Shown here: positions 30,549-39,045 of the stretch, in pieces | Layout: each line of letters starts with the position of its first letter | Numbering within the stretch: the first letter of the stretch is position 1 | Source: Candidatus Thiodiazotropha sp. (ex Epidulcina cf. delphinae) | Lineage (GTDB): Bacteria > Pseudomonadota > Gammaproteobacteria > Chromatiales > Chromatiaceae | DNA length: 55,903 nt | Assembly: GCA_025656505.1 (NCBI GenBank) | Contig: JAHXHR010000004.1 | Location: 1-55,903, forward strand | Direction of reading: 5' to 3' | Program-made: the position numbers and the translations under genes | Notes under the pieces: model-generated | Databases searched by the model: none | What the model was told of the DNA's origin: nothing | The model's input: only the letters and a program-made list of their open reading frames with translations

Positions 30549-32046
30549 AATCGTAGGCATATCTCAACTAACCAAAGCCTGTGGTCTCAAATCCAGAAAT
30601 GCAATTAAAACATGGGAACGATCCGGCCGAATCCCCATCGATGCCAAGACCGACTATCCGGGCATCATTGAGCATGAGACATGCGGCCAGGTAACTCGGG
30701 TGGGAATCTGGCGGAATCAGCTTGATACCCTGAAGCCTGGCGTCGTGTACCGCGTTCCTATTAAATTACTGAACCGCGACCACGATCAACCGCGCAAATG
30801 TTTTAACACGGAAAAGCTGGAGGAACTGGCGCTGTCTATGGGAAAGGACGGCCAGGAAACTCCTATTAAATTTTCATATTCCGGTGGTGAGCTACTCATC
30901 AAACACGGCGAGCGACGCTACCGGGCTGCGCGTATCGCAAAAATGGATACGCTGTACGGTATTCTTGATGATCAAAAGGATGAGACTGATCACGATCGCA
31001 TCCTAAAACAAATCACTGACAACATGGGTGAGCCGTTGACCGCCTGGGATTGGGTTGAGACGTTCAAACAGCTCCATGATGACGGCATGCCCGATCAAAT
31101 GATTTCTGATGAGCTTACAGCGCGCGGCATTAAGGGGTTTTCTCGACCCGCGATCAACAACTATCGGCGATTATTCAAGCTGCCAGAAGAAATTCAGGAC
31201 ATGATCAAGTCTGGTTGGTTAACACCTTCGCATGGTAAGCAGATCCTTGGACAGGCAAAACACTTTAACATCAAGCATCAGTTATATTACATTTTATCTG
31301 ACCGGCAGAAGAATGGAGACACCCCTACGCTTTATGACATTGATATAGAGATTAGGGATATTTACAGAAAAGAATACCCTTGTATCGATGACCAGATGAA
31401 CGATGTAGATGATTTTCCACTTTATTGCCCGTTTGATTATGAGACTGAATGTGATGGCTGTGAATTCAAACACACCATCAAGCTCAATAACGGTCATGAA
31501 GATACATTTTGTACCCACACGGCTTGTTACCAAAATAAATGCGCATTAGTTGATGCAACTCAAGAGCAAGGTCAGCTAGGCGCATCAGATGCCCAAGACC
31601 AAGACGGCGAATTAAGTCCCACTGAAACCCCGTCAATCGCCGCCCCAAACAATGAACCACCGCAACCAGAACAGCCGTCACCTGATCAAGCGTGCTCTCA
31701 AGAGATCGAGAAATCAACCTTGGATGTAGTCATAGAGCAAGAACAACAAAAGAAGACATACAAGCGCCGGGTGTTAGATGCATTAAAAACCGCCCCCGTT
31801 GAGGATATCGATTTAATCCTGGTCTATTGCGCTTTCTCTGATGAGCAGTTAGATGGTGACCCCGCAACCTTAAAGGCTGTCGCTTCACGCATGCAGCCTG
31901 ATTCGGAAGAAATGAAAAGGGTAGCTGCTACCTGCGTCATCAATTATTTATTCGATAGCCGGGTTGCGGAAATCGGCGCTCACCTGGGGGTTTCATATAA
32001 GCCTCTTGAGCATTCTGAAGATGAAAATATAGGGCTTAAGTTTTAG
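30502..32046 (+). CDS. YdaS-HTH/ParB fusion DNA-binding protein
   Basis: This 514-residue protein combines several domains. Residues about 8-70 resemble a YdaS/Cro HTH (AIEIVGISQLTKACGLKSRN, ERSGRIP). Residues about 80-160 are a ParB N-terminal domain with DQPRKCF and the CTP-binding motif GERRYRAARIA. Residues about 170-260 are the ParB HTH (AWDWVETFKQLHDDG, FSRPAINNYRRLFKLPEEIQ, GWLTPSHGKQIL). A Cys-rich segment (about 305-345, ECDGCEF, CTHTACYQNKC) may bind zinc. A Pro/Glu/Gln linker and a helical end follow. ATGs at 30505 and 30508 are alternatives. It is the obvious candidate to bind the TGTTTC-YYRR-GAAACA sites. No ParA lies in the prophage. Confidence 0.85.
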   Translation: MMMSHKMKNLVTLAIEIVGISQLTKACGLKSRNAIKTWERSGRIPIDAKTDYPGIIEHETCGQVTRVGIWRNQLDTLKPGVVYRVPIKLLNRDHDQPRKCFNTEKLEELALSMGKDGQETPIKFSYSGGELLIKHGERRYRAARIAKMDTLYGILDDQKDETDHDRILKQITDNMGEPLTAWDWVETFKQLHDDGMPDQMISDELTARGIKGFSRPAINNYRRLFKLPEEIQDMIKSGWLTPSHGKQILGQAKHFNIKHQLYYILSDRQKNGDTPTLYDIDIEIRDIYRKEYPCIDDQMNDVDDFPLYCPFDYETECDGCEFKHTIKLNNGHEDTFCTHTACYQNKCALVDATQEQGQLGASDAQDQDGELSPTETPSIAAPNNEPPQPEQPSPDQACSQEIEKSTLDVVIEQEQQKKTYKRRVLDALKTAPVEDIDLILVYCAFSDEQLDGDPATLKAVASRMQPDSEEMKRVAATCVINYLFDSRVAEIGAHLGVSYKPLEHSEDENIGLKF

Positions 32047-32067
32047 CTGTTTTTTGAGGACCACGAA

Positions 32068-32403
32068 ATGACCAAACTGAAGCATGGACAACCCCTTGTG
32101 ATTATCGGCCCGCAAGGCTCTGGAAAAACCATCCGAGCAAAAGAGATCGCCGAGAAGTGCGGGACCTATCAGTATGCATTCTTGGACGATATCTTATCCG
32201 ATATGCCGCTGGATGAACTGCTCACTGGCAAACCTGACACCGTGATCGTGGAGGAGGCTTTCTGCAGTAAAAAACAGCTAGCCAGATTGAAAGCAGTCAT
32301 AACAAAAAAGGGTGCGCCAAACTTTATCTTTGTATCCAACTCCCACAGCAACTTCCCAGAGCCGCATACAAGCCGACGGTTCAGATTTCTTAGAATCAAT
32401 TGA
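32068..32403 (+). CDS. Minimal P-loop protein beside the ParB-like gene
   Basis: A 111-residue protein with Walker A IIGPQGSGKTIRA near residue 13 and hydrophobic DTVIVEEAFC as a possible Walker B near 59. The end is basic (TSRRFRFLRIN). It lacks the KGGVGKT signature of ParA. It starts 22 nt after the ParB-like gene with TGAGGA upstream, so the two are probably co-expressed. It shares GPQGxGKT with the mini protein at 27145, but the rest is not alike. Confidence 0.7.
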   Translation: MTKLKHGQPLVIIGPQGSGKTIRAKEIAEKCGTYQYAFLDDILSDMPLDELLTGKPDTVIVEEAFCSKKQLARLKAVITKKGAPNFIFVSNSHSNFPEPHTSRRFRFLRIN

Positions 32404-32412
32404 GGTGACTGA

Positions 32413-32532
32413 ATGCCAAAACCGACCGAAAAAAAGCTCCATGAAACCTTGCTAGACATCAAGATCGCAGAACTGCCTGACACCACTGAGCGAGTGCTAA
32501 GGATACCAAGTGCAACCTCGCTTACTCACTAA
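32413..32532 (+). CDS. Small 39-residue protein
   Basis: A short frame starting MPKPTEKKLHETLLDIKIAE with GAGG at 7 nt upstream. It fills the gap between the P-loop gene and excisionase and overlaps the latter by 23 nt. No family was recognised; the frame may be chance. Confidence 0.4.
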   Translation: MPKPTEKKLHETLLDIKIAELPDTTERVLRIPSATSLTH

Positions 32533-32854
32533 AGCCGACGCGGCATCCTATTGCGGTATGTCGGAGCGGATCTTCGATGAGGAGATCCAGCCATATATCC
32601 GCAAGCGATTGATCAAGAAAGGAAAAAAGCGAGATATGGTCCGTTATGACACCAGCCACCTTGACGCATTCATAGAAACTTTGCCTACAATAGCCCCTGC
32701 GGACGCCCGCCGGGAGGAATCTATATGCAACAACCGGCAGGACTCTACAAGAGGGGAGAAATCTGGCACATCGACAAGGTCGTTACAGTCGGCAGGGTCA
32801 GAAAGTCTCTTCGACAATCTACTGGATGCCGAGAGATCAGCGACGCAAAGCTGA
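32510..32854 (+). CDS. Excisionase-like HTH protein
   Basis: A 114-residue protein with a GTG start. Residues 1-60 resemble an AlpA/MerR-type HTH: LLTKADAASYCGMSERIFDEEIQPYI, then RYDTSHLDAFIE. The C-terminal half is Ser/Arg-rich and probably disordered. It overlaps the integrase by 130 nt in another frame. It directs excision with the integrase. The long overlap is unusual, and the real stop may be irrelevant to folding. Confidence 0.7.
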   Translation: MQPRLLTKADAASYCGMSERIFDEEIQPYIRKRLIKKGKKRDMVRYDTSHLDAFIETLPTIAPADARREESICNNRQDSTRGEKSGTSTRSLQSAGSESLFDNLLDAERSATQS

Positions 32855-33906
32855 TATTTGATCGGCTCATAGCGAAAACAAAGGAGGAAATACTATATGG
32901 TCCAGAAAGACTAGAGCACTCATTCAGAGAGGCTGCCGTTCAATACGTGCTGTCAATAGAGCGGCGCGGTAAAGACGCTACCAGGGCTAAACAGGATCTT
33001 CGGTTACTTGATCCTTATATCGGGGAATTGCCAATCTCTCACATCCACCAGGGCGCCTTCATGGGGTTTGAGAGTGACCAGTATGGCGTCAGACGATCTA
33101 GCACGATAGCACGGGCCTACAGGACGGCGGTGGCTGCGTTGAACTACGCCGCAAGAGTGCTGAGGGATGGGAATATCCCCTGGCTGGCATCCGCGCCGCC
33201 AACGATCACGGCACCGGACTGGAAAGACCAACTACCACCCTATCATTTGGATTGGACTGAACAAGACCGCCTGGCCCGGCAAATGGAAAAAAAAACAGCC
33301 AGGCACCTGATCGCGCCTATGCTGTTTGGGATAAATTGCGGGGCCAGGGAACAGGAAATCTGTGCATTAAGGTGGGAATACGAAGTGCTGACGCCTGAGT
33401 TACCAAAGGGAGCTGTCTGGTGGGTGCCCCCCGAAATCAGAAAGGGGAACTCAAAACGCGCCGCCTCAAAACAGTCCGGCCGTTATTTAGTTTGTAATGC
33501 GGCGGCCAGGTCAGTGATTGATGGTCAGCGTGAAAACAGATCAGATCTGGTATTCCCAGGTCCTGACGGAAGTCAGATCGGGCGGCTCAATAACAGTGGA
33601 TGGAGGACCGCATGGAAAAAGGCAGGCTTTCCGACTGAAGGCGTCAAAAGGGGGGTGCATAATCTCCGCCACACATTTGGGGCACGCATGGAGGCGGCTG
33701 GTATTCCGTGGGAATATCGCAAGGTGTTATTGGGCCATGAAATACAGGATGTAACGGCACACTATAGCCCTCCAGGACTTGCCCGATTGCTTGAAGAGGC
33801 GGAGAAAGTGCAAAGAGGGACGACGGTTGTGTTAAGGCCCGTCCCACAAATAACCCACAGCGAGGAAAAAAGACGCGACACGAAGGCCGCTAACTCATTG
33901 ATTTAA
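32725..33906 (+). CDS. int: Tyrosine-type integrase
   Basis: A 393-residue tyrosine recombinase. The catalytic Arg is in NCGAREQEICALRW near residue 210, the His-x-x-Arg is in HNLRHTFGARME near 313, the second His is in LLGHEIQDVTAHYS near 338, and the Tyr nucleophile is in that last segment (AHYS). GGGAGGA precedes the ATG. It ends one base before the tRNA-Met 3' end, the usual arrangement for integration into a tRNA gene. Confidence 0.95.
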   Translation: MQQPAGLYKRGEIWHIDKVVTVGRVRKSLRQSTGCREISDAKLIFDRLIAKTKEEILYGPERLEHSFREAAVQYVLSIERRGKDATRAKQDLRLLDPYIGELPISHIHQGAFMGFESDQYGVRRSSTIARAYRTAVAALNYAARVLRDGNIPWLASAPPTITAPDWKDQLPPYHLDWTEQDRLARQMEKKTARHLIAPMLFGINCGAREQEICALRWEYEVLTPELPKGAVWWVPPEIRKGNSKRAASKQSGRYLVCNAAARSVIDGQRENRSDLVFPGPDGSQIGRLNNSGWRTAWKKAGFPTEGVKRGVHNLRHTFGARMEAAGIPWEYRKVLLGHEIQDVTAHYSPPGLARLLEEAEKVQRGTTVVLRPVPQITHSEEKRRDTKAANSLI

Positions 33907-33907
33907 C

Positions 33908-33984
33908 TGGTAGCAAGGGGCAGACTCGAACTGCCGACCCCAGCATTATGAGTGCTGTGCTCTAACCAACTGAGCTACCTTGCC
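33908..33984 (-). tRNA. tRNA-Met (anticodon CAU)
   Basis: On the minus strand, 77 nt read GGCAAGG...CCTTGCTACCA, with a 7-bp acceptor stem (first pair G-U). The D-arm is GCTC...GAGC, the anticodon loop is CTCATAA, and the T-arm has TTCGAGT. CCA is encoded. The 3' end abuts the integrase gene, so this is the likely phage attachment site (attR side). Confidence 0.93.
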
Positions 33985-34036
33985 AAAGACGTTGTGAGAG
34001 GCTGAAATATACTGTTGCCTCAGCCTAGTGTCAATA

Positions 34037-35128
34037 TCAGACATTGAATCGGAAATGGATGACATCTCCATCCCTGACGACATATTCTTTACCCTCGGAG
34101 CGTAGCTTACCGGCCTCCCGGGCGCTCTGCTCTCCCTTGTAGCTGACGAAATCCTCGTAGGCAACGACTTCGGCGCGTATGAAACCCCGTTCAAAATCGG
34201 TGTGGATCACCCCTGCCGCTTGCGGCGCGGTGGCGCTTTCGGGAATCGTCCACGCCCTGACCTCCTTCTCGCCTGCGGTGAAATAGGTCTCAAGCCCAAG
34301 CAGTTTATACCCTGCCCTGACGACCCGGTTCAGACCCGGCTCATCCAACCCCATGTCGGCGAGAAACTCCCCTCTCTCCTCTTCGTCCAACTCAACCATC
34401 TCTGCTTCGATGGCGGCGCAGACCGGCACCACTTCCGCCCCTTCATCGGCCGCCAAGACGGACAGGGTATCGAGATAGGCATTATTTTCAAACCCGTCTT
34501 CCGCGACGTTGGCGATATAGAGCACCGGCTTGACGGTCAACAGAAACAGATCCCGTATATCGGATCTCTCATCCTCGCTGAGATCCATGCCGCGCACCGG
34601 TTTGCCGCTATCCAAGCGGCTGTGAATCCTCTCCAGAAGGGCCTTGTGCGTCAGCCCCTTCTTGTCGCCGGTCTTGGCCTGTTTCGCGCTCTTATCCAGG
34701 GCCTTTTCCACCGATTCCAGATCCGCCAGCGCCAACTCGGTATTGATCACCTCTACGTCACCGGCGGGATCGACCCGGCCGGCGACATGCGCCACATCGT
34801 CGTTTTCAAAACAGCGCACCACTTGGGCGATGGCATCGGTTTCACGAATATTGGCCAAAAACTTGTTGCCCAGTCCCTCACCCTTGGAGGCGCCGGCAAC
34901 CAGACCGGCGATATCGACGAACTGCATGCTGGTGGGGATGACGGCCTGTGGTTTGACGATATCGGCGATCACATCCAGACGGGGATCGGGCAAGGGCACC
35001 ACTCCCACATTGGGGTCTATGGTGCAAAAAGGGTAGTTTTCCGCCGCAATGGCGGCTCTGGTCAAGGCATTGAACAAAGTCGATTTACCGACATTCGGCA
35101 AGCCTACGATAGCGCATTTGAAACCCAT
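34037..35128 (-). CDS. ychF: Ribosome-associated GTPase/ATPase YchF
   Basis: A 363-residue protein from ATG 35128 ([16 protein letters not shown]). It has the P-loop [29 protein letters not shown] as G3 with the YchF family signature, and TGS-like C-terminal [13 protein letters not shown] and [18 protein letters not shown]. The family is an Obg-like ATPase linked to ribosome function and stress. The open frame runs to 35206, but the family start is at 35128. It is the first host gene beyond the tRNA. Confidence 0.95.
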   Translation of the reverse strand: MGFKCAIVGLPNVGKSTLFNALTRAAIAAENYPFCTIDPNVGVVPLPDPRLDVIADIVKPQAVIPTSMQFVDIAGLVAGASKGEGLGNKFLANIRETDAIAQVVRCFENDDVAHVAGRVDPAGDVEVINTELALADLESVEKALDKSAKQAKTGDKKGLTHKALLERIHSRLDSGKPVRGMDLSEDERSDIRDLFLLTVKPVLYIANVAEDGFENNAYLDTLSVLAADEGAEVVPVCAAIEAEMVELDEEERGEFLADMGLDEPGLNRVVRAGYKLLGLETYFTAGEKEVRAWTIPESATAPQAAGVIHTDFERGFIRAEVVAYEDFVSYKGEQSAREAGKLRSEGKEYVVRDGDVIHFRFNV

Positions 35129-35235
35129 GAAGGAGGCCCCCGAAAAAAGGGGCCAGCATACCGGAAAGACGCGCTGATTTGCACTCCGCTGAACCCGGCA
35201 GTTCAAGCTATCGATTCAACCTAACAACCGCAGTG

Positions 35236-35553
35236 TTAGTAACCGCCGCCGTGTATGGTAAACAATTTCCCGAAATTGGCTATCCGCAACACATCTCGTA
35301 CCGCCTCGTTTCCGTTCATTAACACTACGCTGTCGGCCTGGCTGGTGCTGTGCTCACGAAGTTGCAACAGCATCCCCATTGCAGAACTGTCTAAATACTC
35401 CGCGTCGGCCAAATCGACAACGAAGTGCATTTCCCCCCTGGGAAAAGCCTTATAGGCCTGCATGAACTCTTGATGGGTGGAGAAATCAAACCGCCCGGCT
35501 ATGTTGATGGTGACGGTTTTTTCATCGCCGGATAATTCGCTGAATATGGACAT
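35236..35553 (-). CDS. STAS-domain anti-anti-sigma factor
   Basis: This protein is a single STAS domain of about 105 residues. It has VTINIAGRFDFSTHQEFMQAY near the start, then VVDLADAEYLDSSAMGMLLQL. The Ser in DSSAMGML is the family's phosphorylation site. Such proteins take part in partner switching with an anti-sigma kinase or in chemosensory/biofilm control. No kinase gene is adjacent. The start at 35553 is preceded by GGGAGGT; the ATG one codon earlier is less well spaced. Confidence 0.85.
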   Translation of the reverse strand: MSIFSELSGDEKTVTINIAGRFDFSTHQEFMQAYKAFPRGEMHFVVDLADAEYLDSSAMGMLLQLREHSTSQADSVVLMNGNEAVRDVLRIANFGKLFTIHGGGY

Positions 35554-35620
35554 CATACCTCCCTGAGACTGCCTGATTCTATGCGGTGCTTGTCAATGCT
35601 ATCGACAATGACGGGAAAAG

Positions 35621-35875
35621 CTTAACCAGAATATTTCACCCGGCCGCTGATGATATGAATTAACCTTTTGATTTAACATGTGATTTATGCAATATTAGCC
35701 AAGTGCAAAGTGTTACCCGGCAACGCTGAACGCGCCCTCGCACCGAACTCGTCGCTCAGGGACGGTATTTCCTCAATCATCCATAGCTTAAGGCTATTGA
35801 CTCAATCACAAATCCGCCCCTGAACAACGAGTTCGGCACGATCATCACGTTCCTGGGTGAAACATCCGGGTTAAG
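35621..35875. mobile_element. MITE-like repeat, left copy
   Basis: This 255-bp element opens CTTAACCAGAATATTTCACCC and closes GGGTGAAACATCCGGGTTAAG, so its own ends are inverted repeats. Internally CGAACTCGTCGCTCAGGG faces CCCCTGAACAACGAGTTCG. It is about 90% identical, in inverse orientation, to 36694-36947. The intergenic region from 35557 to 35870 holds nothing else recognised. Confidence 0.85.
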
Positions 35876-36644
35876 GTGAGTATGTCGTAGATTCCGTGTG
35901 CCGCTCAAGGAGTTCCTCAGCCAGGCGCATGAACTCCTTCGCTGATCGGCTGGAAGGCTTGTACTCGAATATCGTTCGTCCGATTCCCGGGCATTCGGCA
36001 ATCACCACTGCTTCATGGATCGAAGTATTCAACAACTGCTCGGGAAAGTGCTTCCTGAGTTTGGCCTCAATCTCTTTGCAGAGTCTCCGGCGGGGAAAAT
36101 AGCGATTCAACCCGATCCATTCCCTGACCGGCCTATCGAGATAGGGTTCGAACTTCTTCAAGGTCGTCAGCATTTTAGCCAGACCGTTCAAAGACATAGG
36201 ATCGCCATTCACAGGTATAAGGACTTCGTCGGCGGCAAATACGGCATTTGCCGCCAGCAGGCCTGAAGAAGGTGGGCAATCGAACAATACGAATGCCTGG
36301 TTTGTCATCAGCCCTTCCAACGCCTGCCGTAACAGCCGGGCGCGGGAGGCGCCGCCGTCCTGGCGATACTCGACCTCCTGCAGCTTCGCGCCTGCCGGAA
36401 TCAAGGTGAGCATATCCCTGATGCCGAGCCGCACCGTCGAGGGATCCGCGTCATTCAATATCACTTGATCGATCCCTTTCGAAGGTGTGCGAAAGATGCC
36501 GTAGCTTGCCGCCAGTTGTCCCTGCGGATCGAGATCAATAACGCTGACCCTGTGACCCGCGAGCGCCAGGGCATGCCCCAGATTGGTGGTAATCGTAGTC
36601 TTTCCCACACCACCTTTTTGATTGATGAGCGCAATTCGCCGCAT
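35871..36644 (-). CDS. Orphan ParA-family ATPase
   Basis: A 257-residue protein with the deviant Walker A INQKGGVGKTTI at residue 7, DLDPQGQLAASYG, and FDCPPSSGLLAANAVFAADEVLIP. It resembles ParA/Soj-type ATPases that position cargo or DNA. No parB lies beside it. It is framed by two inverted MITE-like repeats. Its stop codon TAA (35871-35873) is formed by the terminal GTTAAG of the left repeat, so its last residues were probably replaced by the insertion. The right repeat ends about 50 nt from the start and may affect its promoter. Confidence 0.88.
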   Translation of the reverse strand: MRRIALINQKGGVGKTTITTNLGHALALAGHRVSVIDLDPQGQLAASYGIFRTPSKGIDQVILNDADPSTVRLGIRDMLTLIPAGAKLQEVEYRQDGGASRARLLRQALEGLMTNQAFVLFDCPPSSGLLAANAVFAADEVLIPVNGDPMSLNGLAKMLTTLKKFEPYLDRPVREWIGLNRYFPRRRLCKEIEAKLRKHFPEQLLNTSIHEAVVIAECPGIGRTIFEYKPSSRSAKEFMRLAEELLERHTESTTYSP

Positions 36645-36693
36645 GCGGTATCCTGTTCGGGTTTCCCGATAAAGATCCTGCCGACTTCTTCGG

Positions 36694-36947
36694 GTTAACC
36701 CGGATGTTTCACCCGTGAACGTGATGATCGTGCCGACCTCGTCGCTCAGGGGCGGATTTGCGATTGAGTCAATAGCCTAAGCTATGGATGATTGAGGAAA
36801 TACCGTCCCTGAGCGACGAGGTCGGTGCGAAGGCGCGTTCAGCGTTGCCGGGTAACACTTTGCACTTTACTAATATTCCGTAAATTACATGTTAAATCAA
36901 AAAGTTAATTCATATTGTCAGCGGCCGGGTGAAATGTCCGGGTTAAG
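36694..36947. mobile_element. MITE-like repeat, right copy
   Basis: This is the inverse copy of 35621-35875, opening GTTAACCCGGATGTTTCACCC and closing GGGTGAAATGTCCGGGTTAAG. The inner pair CCGACCTCGTCGCTCAGGG / CCCTGAGCGACGAGGTCGG is perfect here, unlike the left copy. Between 36948 and 37228 nothing else is recognised. Confidence 0.85.
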
Positions 36948-37228
36948 TGGCCAAGCCGTCCGTTTTCTCATCCGATACCATGGATATACAGAGGTCTTTG
37001 ATCTAAAAGGAAAATAGCTCCACTGACGAGGCTATCGACCTGGCAAGCCGATTCTTTAGAATGCCTCATCCTGCCTGGGGCGGCTAAAAACAGGCTCGTG
37101 TATACTATTTCGCAGCGATCATGGGCATCGTCGGGTACACTACTCATAGGTATTCTATCGGGATACCGCCTACAGTTTGCCGTGGGCAGGCTCGATGGAT
37201 CATTTCACGATACTCGGACTTAATACGA

Positions 37229-38155
37229 TTGAAGCCGGCATTTTCAGTGCTGTTATTCCTGGGGTTTCTGCGCCTCGCCCATGCGGTCACCTTCGACTTG
37301 CCCGCGGAGGGTGATGATGTTGTCGGGCGGATTTTCACCCTCACTACGCGCTACGAAGAGACCTTCTCCGATATCGCCCGCATCTATGACATAGGCTATC
37401 GACAGATGGTGGCGGCCAATCCCGATGTGGACGCTTGGCTACCGGGTGAAGGTTCGGAAGTGGTTATTCCTCAGCAGTACATCCTGCCTCCCGGACCCCG
37501 GGAAGGCTTGGTCATAAACCTCGCCGAGTTGCGACTCTACTATTTCCCCGAAGAGCGGCCGGTGGTGGTCACCTATCCGATCGGCATAGGACGTGAGGGA
37601 TGGAGCACGCCGACGGGAAAGACCACCGTCATAGGTAAGAAAGAGGGTCCGAGCTGGACTGTGCCTGAATCCATTCTCAAGGAACATGAAGAGGAAGGGG
37701 ATCCGCTGCCGCCTGTGATCCCTCCGGGTCCGGACAATCCCCTGGGGAGTCACGCCATCTATCTCGGCATGAACGGTTACCTGCTGCACGGCACCAACAA
37801 ACCCTACGGGGTGGGGATGCGGGTCAGTCACGGCTGCATCCGCCTCTACCCTGAGAACGTTACGCGTTTTTTCGAGGAAATTGAAATCGGCGTACCGGTT
37901 AGAATTATCGATAAACCTTTTAAAGCCGGCTGGCTGAAAGGTGAATTGTATGTCCAGGTGCATCCGCCACTGATCGAATATGTCGAGGAGAAGGGACACA
38001 ACTACACGGAACTGGTCGACGCGGTGATTACCCGATTGGGGGAAGATGAACGCAGACCCGACTGGGATCAGTTGCAAGACTTTGCAAAACAGAAGACCGG
38101 CATACCCATGCCGCTCTACCTATGGAAGGGAAACAGCATCGCCGGGGGAGGATAG
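37229..38155 (+). CDS. Periplasmic L,D-transpeptidase (YkuD)
   Basis: A protein of about 308 residues if started at TTG 37229, which gives a clean signal peptide (KPAFSVLLFLGFLRLAHA). The open frame reaches back to 37121. A LysM-like segment (TLTTRYEETFSDIARIYDIGYRQMVAANP) binds peptidoglycan. The YkuD catalytic domain follows: LLHGTNKPYGVG, then RVSHGCIRLYPENV with the Cys nucleophile. It forms 3-3 cross-links or attaches lipoproteins. Confidence 0.9.
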   Translation: MKPAFSVLLFLGFLRLAHAVTFDLPAEGDDVVGRIFTLTTRYEETFSDIARIYDIGYRQMVAANPDVDAWLPGEGSEVVIPQQYILPPGPREGLVINLAELRLYYFPEERPVVVTYPIGIGREGWSTPTGKTTVIGKKEGPSWTVPESILKEHEEEGDPLPPVIPPGPDNPLGSHAIYLGMNGYLLHGTNKPYGVGMRVSHGCIRLYPENVTRFFEEIEIGVPVRIIDKPFKAGWLKGELYVQVHPPLIEYVEEKGHNYTELVDAVITRLGEDERRPDWDQLQDFAKQKTGIPMPLYLWKGNSIAGGG

Positions 38156-38232
38156 GGAACTCACGGGTCGTGAACAAAGGACAAAATCGCCGGTCGATCT
38201 CCCGTTTTCACTAATAATCGGCCTAAATCGCC

Positions 38233-38289
38233 TTGATTTTCGCATTATGTGCATTTATTATATTTTTTATCTATAGTATTTTCGCATTA
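38233..38289 (+). promoter_or_regulatory. Promoter with twin ATTTTCGCATTA repeats before tetR
   Basis: TTGATT (38233-38238), 17 nt, TATTAT (38256-38261). The 12-bp direct repeat ATTTTCGCATTA occurs at 38236-38247, over the -35, and at 38278-38289, 42 bp (four helical turns) downstream. This would suit autoregulation, although TetR proteins usually bind palindromes. Confidence 0.55.
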
Positions 38290-38307
38290 AAGGGATCGTA
38301 AAAATCC

Positions 38308-39045
38308 ATGAAAGTCAGCAAGCAGGAAAAGGCGAAAACCCGCAAGCGGATTCTTCAGGCCGCTTCGGACGTCATTATCGAGAAAGGTTTCAAATCCGCC
38401 TCCATGCGGGAAATCGCACGGCGCGCCAAGGTGGGTGACGCCACTATCTATAACTACTTCGCCACCAAGGAGAAACTTCTCTACCATTATTGTGAACGGA
38501 AACAAGATGAGGTGGCAGAGGCGCTCAAGCAGATCGAGGACTTTCATGAATACAGCTTGCAGGAGCAGTTGCAGCAGTTGGCCGAAACGGAACTGGCCTT
38601 GTGGTTGCCCGATCGGGAGTTTCTGGCCGAGGTATTCGAACTGACCTTCTACTCATCCCTTGCCGGCAACGTCAATCTGGCCGGAACACGCAAGCGATTC
38701 AAGCGCATGGTTGAGGATATGATTGACGCCGCCATTGAGGCCGGAGAGATCCCGGATCAACCCTATCGGGAACTGCTGGCGCCGCTCTACTGGGACTATT
38801 TCATCGGTATTCTCGCCTATTGGTTGAAAGACGACTCGGCAGACCATGCCGACACCACCCAACTGATCGACCGCAGCGTGGAAATCATTGCCATGGTGCT
38901 GCATACCGGCATGATAGGCAAAACCCTGGATCTGCTCTCATTCCTGTTCCGCAGCCGGATCTATCGCCATCTGGAGATACTGGAAGAGCGCGGCTCACCC
39001 TGGCAAAAGGCGAAACGCCGCTTCATGGGCGGTGACGATGACTAA
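38308..39045 (+). CDS. TetR/AcrR-family regulator
   Basis: A 245-residue protein. The N-terminal HTH (residues about 8-60: TRKRILQAASDVIIEKGFKSASMREIARRAKVGDATIYNYFATKEKLL is the family pattern) is followed by a helical ligand-binding domain. It heads a tight operon with the ABC1 kinase, a membrane protein and an alpha/beta hydrolase, probably controlling them and itself. The ligand is unknown. Confidence 0.92.
   Translation: MKVSKQEKAKTRKRILQAASDVIIEKGFKSASMREIARRAKVGDATIYNYFATKEKLLYHYCERKQDEVAEALKQIEDFHEYSLQEQLQQLAETELALWLPDREFLAEVFELTFYSSLAGNVNLAGTRKRFKRMVEDMIDAAIEAGEIPDQPYRELLAPLYWDYFIGILAYWLKDDSADHADTTQLIDRSVEIIAMVLHTGMIGKTLDLLSFLFRSRIYRHLEILEERGSPWQKAKRRFMGGDDD

Noticed and set aside
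35871-36644. ParA as part of the prophage
   Set aside because: It lies beyond the tRNA and ychF, on the host side, between mobile repeats.
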